Notes: generated by a model from the letters alone, not told the origin. A stretch of 64,000 bases of DNA from Microvirga lotononidis (GCF_034627025.1 NZ_CP141048.1:62001-126000); one strand, 5' to 3'; positions 37,770 through 47,784 are shown, counted from the stretch's first letter. Numbers and translations: made by a program.

Positions 37770-38720
37770 TTATTCAGCTTCCGGCCAAATGTTGGAGACA
37801 TCATAATCCTTGAAGAACAAATCTGTCCGCTCTGGATGCCAAACTCCAACTAAGAAGCTGGTAAGAGTTTCGCCTCCGACTTTAGCATGTCGGTTCAAAG
37901 TATTTTCCTCAGAGTATTTTAGCCCAAGTCGACTCGCATTTTCATCATCGAAGGGAAAACCCTTAAAATAAAAGCCGATCTTCCAAATATGCGTGACCAG
38001 ATGGCTGTACGTATCGCATGATATTTCAGCTCTGTCTCCAAACATCCCGAGCCAATTGTCCGTTGTTCCAGAGCCAATCGCCAGAACGGAAAACATTGCC
38101 CCCAACTGAGAAGGATGCGTAGAGGCACCTAAGATTGCGTGAAATTCATACATCCAATCGTAGATGCTCGATGCCGCATCATCATTGTTTAATCTAACTC
38201 GCAAGATATCCTTCTGTACTTTGCGAGCCTTTTCACCTTTAACATTTTTGTGCCAAAAATCGTTTGAACGCTTCGTATCTTCAGCATTCCAAAAATCGAT
38301 AGCCAGTTCAGGCTTCTTAAGGAGCAATATAATTAAATCTATATTCTCTACTGCCGTTCGAGCGATAACTTTGGCAGCAACATCGTGCCCCTCTCTGCAA
38401 AGAATCCGCACAGAAAGAAGGTCAGAAACAAGCCGAAAGAAAAGCATTGTTACTGAAAGTCGCAATTCGACATTGCCCTCAAATTCTCCTTCATTCTTTA
38501 AAGGCAAATATATGCTACTAGCTACAGATATTACCCATGAGACATATTCATCATATATCTCATTCCAAAGCTCAAAGTGCTCTAGCTTTTTAAGCCGGTT
38601 TCTACGAGCAGCTAACCGAGCAAGCTCGGACACCTCCAAGCCTACTCGCTTCTTACCAGTAAGCAGTCCACTCTCGCGATAAACACGTCGCAACAACCGA
38701 CGTAAAGATTTACGATCCAT
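37770..38720 (-). CDS. AT-rich gene of unknown function
   Basis: A 316-residue soluble, helical protein that I cannot assign. It has no signal peptide; its start is very basic ([17 protein letters not shown]). A central stretch [38 protein letters not shown] and a later [12 protein letters not shown] recall DUF5677-type proteins, with low certainty. The composition is foreign: in 38281-38340, 21 of 60 bases are G/C, against 41 of 60 in 39781-39840 of the neighbouring pccB. It starts 1 base after the pccB stop and ends 17 bases before the next gene, so it fits into a polycistronic message. Confidence 0.8.
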   Translation of the reverse strand: MDRKSLRRLLRRVYRESGLLTGKKRVGLEVSELARLAARRNRLKKLEHFELWNEIYDEYVSWVISVASSIYLPLKNEGEFEGNVELRLSVTMLFFRLVSDLLSVRILCREGHDVAAKVIARTAVENIDLIILLLKKPELAIDFWNAEDTKRSNDFWHKNVKGEKARKVQKDILRVRLNNDDAASSIYDWMYEFHAILGASTHPSQLGAMFSVLAIGSGTTDNWLGMFGDRAEISCDTYSHLVTHIWKIGFYFKGFPFDDENASRLGLKYSEENTLNRHAKVGGETLTSFLVGVWHPERTDLFFKDYDVSNIWPEAE

Positions 38721-38721
38721 C

Positions 38722-40254
<1,533 letters not shown>

Positions 40255-40409
40255 CGGGGATCCCTGGATGAAGGGGGAATGTCCCCCCCGCTTACCACAG
40301 GCACGCAGGGCTCAAAATCCCACTATGGGCGTGTGCTCCACAGCACTTTACGGCGAAGGCTATGACGGCTAGGTATCGAAATTACATAACATATCAAAAG
40401 AGCCTTGCC

Positions 40410-40787
40410 ATGAAGACCGTCAAGACCATCACCGCTCTCACGACAGCTCTCACTCTCACGGCCGCCGGCTGCGCCAGCCGGTCGGAGGATGTCGCTGCCG
40501 CCTATATCTCCCCCATGGCCTATTCCAGCTACAGCTGCCGCGAGCTGGGCGTGGAAGCCCAGCGGGTCAGCGCCGCCGCCGCGGCCGCGGCCGGTGCACA
40601 GGATTCATCGCGCACCAAGGACGTCGTGGCCACCACGGCCGCCGTCGTCATCTTCTGGCCGGCGGCCTTCTTCGTCGGCGGCAACGGCGCCCAGACTGCT
40701 GAACTCGCCCGCCTGAAAGGCCAGATGCAGGCCGTCGAGGAAGCCTCGATCCAGAAGCGCTGCGGCATCACCTTCCGCCGCTCGTAA
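40410..40787 (+). CDS. Small putative lipoprotein
   Basis: A 125-residue exported protein. The signal peptide MKTVKTITALTTALTLTAAGC ends in a lipobox with Cys21. The mature part has CRELGVEAQRVSAAAAAAAGAQ, a hydrophobic segment VVATTAAVVIFWPAAFFVGG (residues about 72-91) that may span or touch the membrane, and a charged end. Similar small lipoproteins of unknown role occur in many proteobacteria. It is divergent from pccB and converges on the ATP12 gene through a shared terminator. Confidence 0.8.
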   Translation: MKTVKTITALTTALTLTAAGCASRSEDVAAAYISPMAYSSYSCRELGVEAQRVSAAAAAAAGAQDSSRTKDVVATTAAVVIFWPAAFFVGGNGAQTAELARLKGQMQAVEEASIQKRCGITFRRS

Positions 40788-40802
40788 GCTTCCCCGACAA
40801 AG

Positions 40803-40838
40803 AAAAGGCCGCTGTGCGAGACGCACAAGCGGCCTTTT
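40803..40838. terminator. Bidirectional terminator between lipoprotein and ATP12 genes
   Basis: A 10-bp stem AAAAGGCCGC (40803-40812) pairs with 40829-40838, enclosing an inner GTGCG/CGCAC stem. T-rich tails follow on both strands (TTTTCTT on plus, TTTTCTTTG on minus). It serves two convergent genes. Confidence 0.9.
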
Positions 40839-40840
40839 CT

Positions 40841-41623
40841 TCATCGTTTTGCCAGTCTGTAGACCTCCGAGGCGGCCCTGAAATCCGCTTCGCGGCGGCG
40901 ACGACGCTCCATGGCCTCGTAATCCTCGCCCCAGACGCTCTCCTGATAGAGTTCGTCCACATGAGCGGCCGCCCAAGCCTGGTCCACGTCCATCTGCTCC
41001 GCCGCATGGGCGAGCGCGATCAGCACCGAGCCGGACAGGGTGGTCATCACGTGCAGGGCGGCGAGCGCGAAGGGTGACTCGACCTCCTCGATGGCGCGCC
41101 GGATCGCCGCGACGGCGTCGTCGGGCTGGGTCACGTGCATGACGCCCTCGCCCAGAGCGAAGCGGGCTCCGTGGGTGTCCCTGGCCCAATCGAGCACCGG
41201 CCCCCAGGCATCGTTCTGCGAGGCCGCCAGGCGCTCGGGCTCGCCGGCCCGGTAATAGACCAGATCCGATCCGGCATAGCGGACGAGGTCGTCCACAACG
41301 TCCCGCTGCCGGGGCGAGACGCCGTCGATGGCGGAATTGACGATGCGGGTGATCGGCATGGTCGAGGGATCGATCTCGCCCCCTTGCCCCTGCCATTCCT
41401 CGGCCAGCGCCCCGGCCAGAGCTCGCGAAGGCACGGCGAGCGCCTGCTTGCCAGGAGTCTTGGCGGTGCGCCCGTCCAGGGTCAGGTGGAACAGGCCGTC
41501 CCGCTCCTCGACGCCTGCATCCTTGTAGAACCGCTTCGGCAGGGTCGGCTTCATGCCGGCCTGGGCCGCGCGCATGGGGTTGGGTTCCTCTTCGGACGGG
41601 AACCAGTCGCGTGAATCTGTCAT
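40841..41623 (-). CDS. ATP12-family chaperone
   Basis: A 260-residue homologue of the mitochondrial F1-ATPase assembly factor ATP12, found in alphaproteobacteria. The N-terminal PKRFYKDAGVEERDGLFHLTLDGRTAKTPGKQALAVPS and the later EWQGQGGEIDPSTMPITRIVNSAIDG match the family. The C-terminal half is helical. In eukaryotes the protein protects the alpha subunit during F1 assembly; the bacterial role is inferred to be similar. AGGA precedes the start, and the HAD phosphatase gene lies 17 bases upstream, so the two form an operon. Confidence 0.9.
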   Translation of the reverse strand: MTDSRDWFPSEEEPNPMRAAQAGMKPTLPKRFYKDAGVEERDGLFHLTLDGRTAKTPGKQALAVPSRALAGALAEEWQGQGGEIDPSTMPITRIVNSAIDGVSPRQRDVVDDLVRYAGSDLVYYRAGEPERLAASQNDAWGPVLDWARDTHGARFALGEGVMHVTQPDDAVAAIRRAIEEVESPFALAALHVMTTLSGSVLIALAHAAEQMDVDQAWAAAHVDELYQESVWGEDYEAMERRRRREADFRAASEVYRLAKR

Positions 41624-41640
41624 GGTCCTAAAATGGGGTT

Positions 41641-42318
41641 TCAGACGGAGATCTTCGAGGGTTCGTTCAGGAATTCCGTCAGCACCGCCTCCAATTCCGC
41701 GTAGGAATGGACGATGGGCCCGGCCCCTGCTTCGGCCAGGGCGGCGACGGGCTGGAAGCCCCAGGACACGCCGACCGGCAGCACCCCGGCCGCGCGCGCC
41801 ATGCCCATGTCGAAGCTCGAATCGCCCACCATGACCGTGTCCTGAGGCTGCGCGCCCATCTCCCGCATGGCCTGCAGGATCATGCCCGGATGGGGCTTGG
41901 ACGGAGCATCGTCGGCCGTCTGGATCACCGAGAAGACATCGTGCCAGCCATGCCTTTCGAGCAAGTGGGCGACGCCCCGCCGGGACTTGCCCGTCGCGAT
42001 CCCCAGCATCGCGTCCTCGCGGCCGTGGAGCCATTCGAGGCAGCGTTCCACGCCGGGAAAGAGCGGCTCCGCATTCGCCGGATCCTGGCGCAGGCTATGG
42101 AAGGAATCCTTGTAAGCTTCCACGAGACCTGCGATGGGCCCTTTCGGCCCGGCCAGTACCGTGAAGGCTTCCGCCAGGGACAGGCCGACGATGGAGAGCG
42201 AGCGCTCCCGGCTCGGCGGCTCCAGCCCACAGGCGGCGAAGGCCATCCGTTGGGCGGCCACGATGATGTTCTGGCTGTCGACCAGCGTGCCGTCGACATC
42301 GAAGAGTACGAGCTTCAA
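41641..42318 (-). CDS. gph: HAD hydrolase, phosphoglycolate phosphatase-like
   Basis: A 225-residue HAD-superfamily phosphatase. Motif I is LFDVDGTLVDS (nucleophile Asp7, acid/base Asp9). Motif II/III is seen in ATGKSRRGVAHLLE and KPHPGMIL, and motif IV in VMVGDSSFDMGMA. The helical cap lies between residues 15 and 85. Phosphoglycolate is the typical substrate, but other small phosphates are possible. It is cotranscribed with the ATP12 gene. Confidence 0.82.
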   Translation of the reverse strand: MKLVLFDVDGTLVDSQNIIVAAQRMAFAACGLEPPSRERSLSIVGLSLAEAFTVLAGPKGPIAGLVEAYKDSFHSLRQDPANAEPLFPGVERCLEWLHGREDAMLGIATGKSRRGVAHLLERHGWHDVFSVIQTADDAPSKPHPGMILQAMREMGAQPQDTVMVGDSSFDMGMARAAGVLPVGVSWGFQPVAALAEAGAGPIVHSYAELEAVLTEFLNEPSKISV

Positions 42319-42351
42319 AGGTCTTTCCTGCTCAGGGGCAGTGCCTACAAC

Positions 42352-42477
42352 TTAGGTCTGCGGCTTGTCGGCATGGCAGAAATGCGGTGTGTTGATGTTC
42401 CAGTTGCCACACTTGTCGCAGGCCGTAGCGAGCAGGCCGAGAGCGATGACGGCGGTGACGCGAATGATGCGCTTCAT
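42352..42477 (-). CDS. Very small putative lipoprotein (41 residues)
   Basis: The frame encodes 41 residues starting MKRIIRVTAVIALGLLATAC. That is a complete lipoprotein signal with the lipobox LATAC at Cys20, followed by a mature part of only 22 residues (CDKCGNWNINTPHFCHADKP) with two further cysteines. AGGGGG lies 11 bases before the ATG. It is 33 bases upstream of the HAD gene on the same strand. No function can be assigned. Confidence 0.7.
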   Translation of the reverse strand: MKRIIRVTAVIALGLLATACDKCGNWNINTPHFCHADKPQT

Positions 42478-42649
42478 GATGTGGGAGCCCCCTTGGTGGC
42501 GGGCACCTTATTCAATTATGCCGGCCGCGGCCAGAAGGTGCAGCCAGGAAACAATCCGCTGCGCTCCGATTTTTAAGCTTACGTTCTATATTCTTGCACT
42601 GACCGTGCGTAACATAAGATTCATGCCGAAGATGGGCCGACAAGAATAG

Positions 42650-44191
42650 ATGATAACCAGCGAGCCCATAGATTCAGGCGATCTGCTGCACCGGCTCGCC
42701 GAACTCGAGCGCGAGAATCGCGAGCTTCGGGCGCGGCTTCAGGCGCAGACGATTCCGACGGGTACTCGTCCCGGCTCGGCAGAAGGCGTTCAGGCCGACG
42801 ACAGTGAATGGCCGCCCCACGTCAGCGAGAAGGAGCTCAGGCAGATCGCGGATCATCTACCGGCTCTCGTTGCCTATGTGGACAGGGATCAGCGCTACCG
42901 TTTCAACAACCGCGCCTATGAAACCTGGATCGGGCGCACGCCGGAGAGTCTGTACGGCCTTCATCTCTGGGAGGCGGTCGGCACCCCGGCCTATGAGCGG
43001 ACGAAGCCCTATATCGAGGCGGTCCTCGCCGGAGAGCGGGCGGCCCATGAATGGTGGGCGCCCTTTCGGACAGGGGTGCGTTACGTCAGGTCGGAATACA
43101 TCCCCGACCGGGCCGAGGACGGCCGCATCGTCGGCTTCTACGTCCTCGCCTCGGATCTTACCGAGACCAAGCTGTCGCAGACGGCTCTTGCGGAAAGCGA
43201 GACCCGCCTGCGCCTGGCCATCGATGCCGGACGCATGGCCGTCTGGGAGGTCGAGACCGCCACGGAAAAGGTGAGCGCCTCACCGGAGCTGAACCGGCTG
43301 CTCGGGCTCTCCCCGGACGTTCCCCTCTCCACGGAGCGCATCCGATCCCTTTACTATCCCGGTGAACAGCAGCGCCTTCGTGCCGCCGCCTTCGAGGCCC
43401 TCGCGCGTGGGGATCGCCACATGGAGACCGAATTACGGGTCATCTGGCCGGACGGTTCTTTGCACTGGCTGCTGCTTCGCGCGGAGCTTCAGGACGTGGA
43501 AAACGGCCTTCCGGCGCGAACGTTGGGCGTGGCGCTCGACATCACGGAGATGAAGAAGGCAGAGGAGCATCAGCAGCTTCTCATCAACGAACTCAATCAT
43601 CGCGTGAAGAACACCCTGGCGACCGTCCAGTCGATCGCGTCCCAGAGCCTGCGCAATGCAGTTACGGCAAGTGAGGCGCGCGACGCGGTCGAGGGGCGCC
43701 TGTTCGCGCTCTCAAGGGCCCATGACGTGCTCACCCGCGAGAACTGGGATGGAGCCTATCTGCGGGAAGTCGTCCGGGAAGCCATCGCGCCCTTTCAGGA
43801 CGACGGGCATGGCCGCTTCGATCTTCGCGGACCCGAAATGCGCCTGCCGCCCCGGATCGCACTCGCGATCGCCATGGCGATCCAGGAGCTTGGCACCAAT
43901 GCGGTCAAATATGGCGCCCTGTCCAACGAGACGGGACGCGTAGGGATCAGCTGGTCGACGACGAAACCGGGAGAAAAACCGGGGCTGGAGCTGATCTGGA
44001 CGGAGACGGGCGGCCCGCCGGTCGTCGAGCCGAGCCGCCGGGGCTTCGGCACCCGGCTGATCGAGCGCAGCCTCGCCCAGGAACTCCACGGAGACGTCAC
44101 CATCGCGTTCGCGCCGACCGGCGTCGTCTGCACGGTCCATGCGCTTCTGAACGACAGCGACGACGCGGACCGGGACGCGATCCACGCGTAA
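42650..44191 (+). CDS. PAS-domain HWE-family sensor histidine kinase
   Basis: A 513-residue cytoplasmic sensor kinase with no membrane segment. A short coiled coil (LLHRLAELERENRELRARLQ) is followed by two PAS domains (about residues 68-185 and 185-305) and an HWE-type kinase. The phospho-accepting histidine is in NELNHRVKNTLATVQ (His317). The ATP-binding part has QELGTNAVKYGAL (N box) and the family-naming W-x-E in LIWTETGG (Trp450, Glu452). The HWE type is typical of Hyphomicrobiales and is used in light, stress and general stress signalling. No response regulator is adjacent. Confidence 0.92.
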   Translation: MITSEPIDSGDLLHRLAELERENRELRARLQAQTIPTGTRPGSAEGVQADDSEWPPHVSEKELRQIADHLPALVAYVDRDQRYRFNNRAYETWIGRTPESLYGLHLWEAVGTPAYERTKPYIEAVLAGERAAHEWWAPFRTGVRYVRSEYIPDRAEDGRIVGFYVLASDLTETKLSQTALAESETRLRLAIDAGRMAVWEVETATEKVSASPELNRLLGLSPDVPLSTERIRSLYYPGEQQRLRAAAFEALARGDRHMETELRVIWPDGSLHWLLLRAELQDVENGLPARTLGVALDITEMKKAEEHQQLLINELNHRVKNTLATVQSIASQSLRNAVTASEARDAVEGRLFALSRAHDVLTRENWDGAYLREVVREAIAPFQDDGHGRFDLRGPEMRLPPRIALAIAMAIQELGTNAVKYGALSNETGRVGISWSTTKPGEKPGLELIWTETGGPPVVEPSRRGFGTRLIERSLAQELHGDVTIAFAPTGVVCTVHALLNDSDDADRDAIHA

Positions 44192-44205
44192 TCCGATCGA
44201 GCCGA

Positions 44206-46005
44206 TCAGGCCGCCAGTCGCGTCCGCTGCCTCGCGACGATCGCGCGGACTTCGTCGCCGTCGATCGTCTCATGCTCCAGCAGCGCCTCCGTCAGGGCAT
44301 CGAGCGCATCGCGGTTGTCCTCGATGCAAGCCTTGGCGGCCTCGTACATCTCATCGATGATGCGGCGGATCTCCTGCTCGACTTCGCGCGGAAGGCTGTC
44401 GCCGGAGCGCGCCACCCGAACCATGCCGATGGCCGGGCTCATGCCCCATTCCGTGACCATCTTGGTCACGATGTTGGTCGCATGGGCGATGTCGCTGGCG
44501 GCGCCCGTCGTGACCTTCTTGGCCCCGAACACGATCTCCTCGGCCGCGCGTCCGCCCATGGCGACGATCAGGTCTGCCTCGAGCTTCTCCACGGGAATAC
44601 AGAACCGGTCGTGCTCGGGCAGCCGCATCACGAGGCCGAGCGCCTGCCCGTGCGGGATGATGGTGGCGCTGTGCACCTTGTCGGAGGCAGGCAGCAGGCA
44701 GGCGCAAAGGGCGTGGCCCGCCTCGTGGGCGGCTACCAGCCTGCGCTCCTCGTCCGAGATGACGAGGGTGCGCCGCTCGAGCCCCATGATGATCTTGTTG
44801 CGGGCGGCTTCCAGGTGATCGCGCGTGACCGCTTCGACGCCCTCGCGCGCCGCGAAGATGGCAGCCTCGTTCAGGAGGTTGCCGAGATCGGCACCCGAGA
44901 AGCCGGGCGTGCCCTTAGCGATGGAAGCGAGGCTCACGCCTTCCGCCAGCTTCACGTTGCGGGCATGGACGTTGAGGATCGCCTCGCGGCCGCCGATATC
45001 GGGCAGGCCGATGTGAACCTGGCGGTCGAAGCGGCCGGGGCGCAGGAGCGCCGGATCGAGCACGTCGACGCGGTTCGTCGCGCCGATGACGATCACCCCG
45101 GCGGTGGTGTTGAAGCCGTCCATCTCGACGAGGAGCTGGTTCAGGGTCGCCTCGAACTCCCGGTCGGCGGCCGATCCGCCGCCACCGCGCTTGCGGCCGA
45201 TGGCGTCGATCTCGTCGATGAAGATCAGGCAGGGTGCCTTCTTGCGCGCCTGCTCGAACAGCTTGGACACCCGTCCCTTGGCGATGCCGATCAGGGGTGC
45301 CGAGAAGTCGCTGCCCGACACGGCCATGAAGGAAACCCCGGCCTCGCCGGCCAGCGCCTTGGCGATCAGGGTCTTTCCCGTTCCGGGCGGCCCGACCATC
45401 AGGAGGCCGCGGGGGATTCGGGCGCCGACCTTGGTGAAGGCCTCGGAATCGCGCAGGAACGAGATGACCTCCTGGAGCTCGGCCTTGGCCTCTTCCTGTC
45501 CGGCGACGTCGTCGAACCGGTTGGGCAGGCTGCGGATCACCCGAGGCCACCGGGACGTGGGCTTGAAGTCGGTCTGGATCGCCAGCATGGCCAGGACGGC
45601 TGCGACGAGCACGAGCGGTACCAGGATGCTCGCTATGTGGGCGGCGTCGAAACCGGGCTTCTTGAAATCGACCTCGGCACCGGCTGCCGTGATCCGCTCG
45701 ATGTAGTCGGCGCTCACGAGGCCGTTGGGCATGCGCACGAAGACATCCCGGTCCGTCATGGTGACGGAAAGACCGCCGCTCTCGATCAGAACCTTCTGAA
45801 CCTTCTTGTTCGCCAGATCCCGCGTGAAGTCGGAATAGGTGATTTCGGCGGCGGGTTCGGCCAGCAGGCGGGGGCCGATGAACACGGCGGCCGCCACGAC
45901 TAGGATGAGGATGGCGGCTGAAACAGCCACGCTTTTCTTGCCCAGAACCCGTCTGGCTTTTTCGAGAACGTTGGTCACGGCGGCGCCCCCATAGCGCGAT
46001 GTCAT
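44206..46005 (-). CDS. FtsH-like membrane AAA protease with altered pore loop
   Basis: A 599-residue FtsH-family protein. Two membrane helices (about 25-45 and 124-144) flank a periplasmic domain. The AAA domain has Walker A GPPGTGKT (205-212), Walker B IFIDEID and the SRH NRVDVLDPALLRPGRFDRQ. The zinc site HEAGH is at 427-431, with the third ligand Asp in TTGAASDIAHATN. In the pore loop, SGSDFSAPLIGIAKG has Leu-Ile-Gly where FtsH has Phe-Val-Gly. The periplasmic and C-terminal parts differ from the usual housekeeping FtsH, so this is probably a second paralogue. The ATG at 46005 has no good ribosome-binding site; a GTG at 45978 behind GGGGG is an alternative. Confidence 0.88.
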   Translation of the reverse strand: MTSRYGGAAVTNVLEKARRVLGKKSVAVSAAILILVVAAAVFIGPRLLAEPAAEITYSDFTRDLANKKVQKVLIESGGLSVTMTDRDVFVRMPNGLVSADYIERITAAGAEVDFKKPGFDAAHIASILVPLVLVAAVLAMLAIQTDFKPTSRWPRVIRSLPNRFDDVAGQEEAKAELQEVISFLRDSEAFTKVGARIPRGLLMVGPPGTGKTLIAKALAGEAGVSFMAVSGSDFSAPLIGIAKGRVSKLFEQARKKAPCLIFIDEIDAIGRKRGGGGSAADREFEATLNQLLVEMDGFNTTAGVIVIGATNRVDVLDPALLRPGRFDRQVHIGLPDIGGREAILNVHARNVKLAEGVSLASIAKGTPGFSGADLGNLLNEAAIFAAREGVEAVTRDHLEAARNKIIMGLERRTLVISDEERRLVAAHEAGHALCACLLPASDKVHSATIIPHGQALGLVMRLPEHDRFCIPVEKLEADLIVAMGGRAAEEIVFGAKKVTTGAASDIAHATNIVTKMVTEWGMSPAIGMVRVARSGDSLPREVEQEIRRIIDEMYEAAKACIEDNRDALDALTEALLEHETIDGDEVRAIVARQRTRLAA

Positions 46006-46091
46006 GTTTTTTGGAGGTGCCGCTGTTTAGTCGATTTTGACGCAGATCGCAGTACGGCGAATAGGCACACCCACCGAACGGAGGGGGCGCG

Positions 46092-46367
46092 TCAGGCGAG
46101 AAGGTCGCTGTATTCCCTGTGGCGGCGGATCCAGGCCCGGGCATAGCCGCACAAAGGCGTGATGGTCCGGCCCTCGGAACGGGCGATCTCGGCCACGCCG
46201 CGCATCAGCTCGCCCGCGGCTCCCGTTCCGCGCAGGGGAATGGCCGCCTCCACGTGCCGGATCACGAGATCGGACCCGCGCCTCTCATAATTGGCGAAAG
46301 CGATGTACCCGTCCCGTTCCAGCTCGAAGCGGTGTCGCTCGGCGTTGTCGCGAACCATGGCGTCCAT
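46092..46367 (-). CDS. Small GNAT-type acetyltransferase (YjdJ-like)
   Basis: A 91-residue protein of the short GNAT family, with HVEAAIPLRGTGAAGELMRGVAEIARSEGRTITPLCGYARAWIRRHREYSDLLA; the RGTGAAGELM loop binds acetyl-CoA. Start choice is uncertain: ATGs at 46367 and 46358 and, further upstream, 46430 are in frame; family length favours the first two. The substrate is unknown. It follows the FtsH-like gene upstream on the same strand, 86 bases away. Confidence 0.75.
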   Translation of the reverse strand: MDAMVRDNAERHRFELERDGYIAFANYERRGSDLVIRHVEAAIPLRGTGAAGELMRGVAEIARSEGRTITPLCGYARAWIRRHREYSDLLA

Positions 46368-46447
46368 CTTCAACCCGCGTTGCAGAACCTGTCGAAAACC
46401 AACGTGATCCGGCGGCGGCCGTTCCGCCATGGGGACGACACCCTCCA

Positions 46448-46477
46448 CGTCATGGCCGGTCTTGAGCCCGTCACGAC
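46448..46477. repeat. Degenerate partial copy of the palindromic repeat
   Basis: CGTCATGGCCGGTCTTGAGC and the following CCGTCACGAC resemble the end arm of the full repeats, but pairing is poor. It lies in the gap between the two acetyltransferase genes. Confidence 0.3.
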
Positions 46478-46522
46478 GTTGGAGAGTTTCGCCGGGGCCT
46501 CGTCAGAGCGAGGAGGCAGCCC

Positions 46523-47107
46523 TCACCCGAGCCGTTGCTCGAGCGTCGCCTTCACCGCGGGCCATTCCTCCCGGACGATGCTGTAGACCGCCGTATCGCG
46601 GACATGCCCGTCCGGCATGATCATGTGCTGGCGCAGAATGCCGTCGAGCTTGGCGCCCAGTCGCTCGATGGCCGCGCGGGACTGGTCGTTGCGGGCGTGG
46701 GTGCGGATCTCGACCGCGAGACAGCCCAGGCTTTCGAAGGCGTGCCGCAGCATGAGGAACTTCGCATGGGTGTTGACGAAGGTCCGCTGCCAGGACTTGG
46801 CGATCCAGGTGGTGCCGATCTCGACCCTGTGGTTGGCGGCATCGATGTTCATGTAGCGCGTCGAGCCGACGACCCGGTCGCCGTCGTTCACCACGGTGGC
46901 GAAAGGAAGGGCGAGGCCAGAGGCCTGAAGCTCCAGGGCCTTCTGCACATAGGCCTCGAAGTCCTCCGGCCGGGGCACCGTCGTGGTCTTCTTCTCCCAA
47001 AGCTCGCCATCACTGGCGGCCAGCCCCAAGGCCGGCACGTCGGCGAGGCTCAAAGGGCGCAGGGTCAAACGGTCGGTGGAGAGGGTGACGGGCTCGATGT
47101 GCAGCAT
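46523..47107 (-). CDS. GNAT N-acetyltransferase, RimJ/RimL-like
   Basis: A 194-residue acetyltransferase. It begins MLHIEPVTLSTDRLTLRPLSLADVPALGLAA, the usual RimJ/RimL-like start with TDRLTLRPL. VVGSTRYMNIDAANHRVEIGTTWIAKSWQRTFVNTHAKFLMLRHAFE forms the core strands and pantetheine contact. RTHARNDQSRAAIERLGAKLDGI is the common C-terminal motif. It transfers an acetyl group to an amine, perhaps a protein N-terminus or a small toxin-like amine; no substrate is evident. Its promoter region includes repeat copy D. Confidence 0.83.
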   Translation of the reverse strand: MLHIEPVTLSTDRLTLRPLSLADVPALGLAASDGELWEKKTTTVPRPEDFEAYVQKALELQASGLALPFATVVNDGDRVVGSTRYMNIDAANHRVEIGTTWIAKSWQRTFVNTHAKFLMLRHAFESLGCLAVEIRTHARNDQSRAAIERLGAKLDGILRQHMIMPDGHVRDTAVYSIVREEWPAVKATLEQRLG

Positions 47108-47183
47108 GAAGACTTGCCTTTGCGATCTGCTGCTTTGTCCCCGATTCACGGGCGGCTCGCAACGGCTAAGGTGGCAGCATCTC

Positions 47184-47274
47184 CATGGCAGCACCGGGCT
47201 TGTCCCGGTGATCCCGATGGGAAGAGCGCGGCGCTTCAACAAACGGGATGGCCGGCACAAGACCGCCATGACGG
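47184..47274 (+). repeat. Palindromic repeat, copy D
   Basis: The most diverged full copy, again with CCGG hairpin arms, CGGGATGGCCGGCACAAG and a final CATGACGG. It lies about 10.5 kb from copy C, between the acetyltransferase and the tail-anchored hypothetical gene, in the same orientation as A-C. Confidence 0.75.
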
Positions 47275-47322
47275 CGGAGGGTGTCGTCCCTGCCGCGAAT
47301 AAGCGTCGCTCCCGGACCCGCG

Positions 47323-47784
47323 TCAGCTCAGCAGATAGACGAGTCCCGGCAGTGCCACCGCGAGGCCCGCCAGGGCCCAGGCGCCGATGGCGGATTGCCA
47401 GGTCACGTTGCCTGTCGCGTTGCGCAGTCTCTGAGCGCAGGTCGCGGCGTCCATCGAATGCCCGCTCAAGCATGAGCAGAGCACATAATGAGCCTGACCG
47501 TCCGACAACCCGAAATACCGCATGGCATCGCCGAGCCGGTCACTCTCCAATCCGTCCGCGCGCAGGATGGGATCGTCATGGGCGACCGTGAGGGGCGAGT
47601 CGTCCTCGCGGACCAGGGCGCGCTCGGCCGGCGGCTTGTACTCGATTTCACCGAGAGAGTGCAGGCGACGCGCCGGGTCCCGTTCGAGCAGGTCGATCCA
47701 ACGCTGGAGCCGCTCCTCGCGAGACAGGGGTCTCGGCTGGACATCGGCGACGCTGCGGAGCTGATCAAGAGGCTTGTGTTCCAT
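47323..47784 (-). CDS. Hypothetical protein with C-terminal membrane anchor
   Basis: A 153-residue protein I do not recognise. The first 125 residues are polar and charged (MEHKPLDQLRSVADVQPRPLS), with a cluster ending HYVLCSCLSGHSMDAATCAQR that has three cysteines. The final 20 residues, IGAWALAGLAVALPGLVYLL, form a single tail anchor. AGGAGGAGATCG before the ATG at 47784 is an excellent ribosome-binding site, so the gene is real. It is 111 bases downstream of the pseudouridine synthase on the same strand. Confidence 0.72.
   Translation of the reverse strand: MEHKPLDQLRSVADVQPRPLSREERLQRWIDLLERDPARRLHSLGEIEYKPPAERALVREDDSPLTVAHDDPILRADGLESDRLGDAMRYFGLSDGQAHYVLCSCLSGHSMDAATCAQRLRNATGNVTWQSAIGAWALAGLAVALPGLVYLLS

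Noticed and set aside
42530..42575. EcfG-type promoter (GGAAC-N17-CGTT) upstream of the HWE kinase
   Set aside because: GGAAAC is present, but no CGTT occurs at the required distance.
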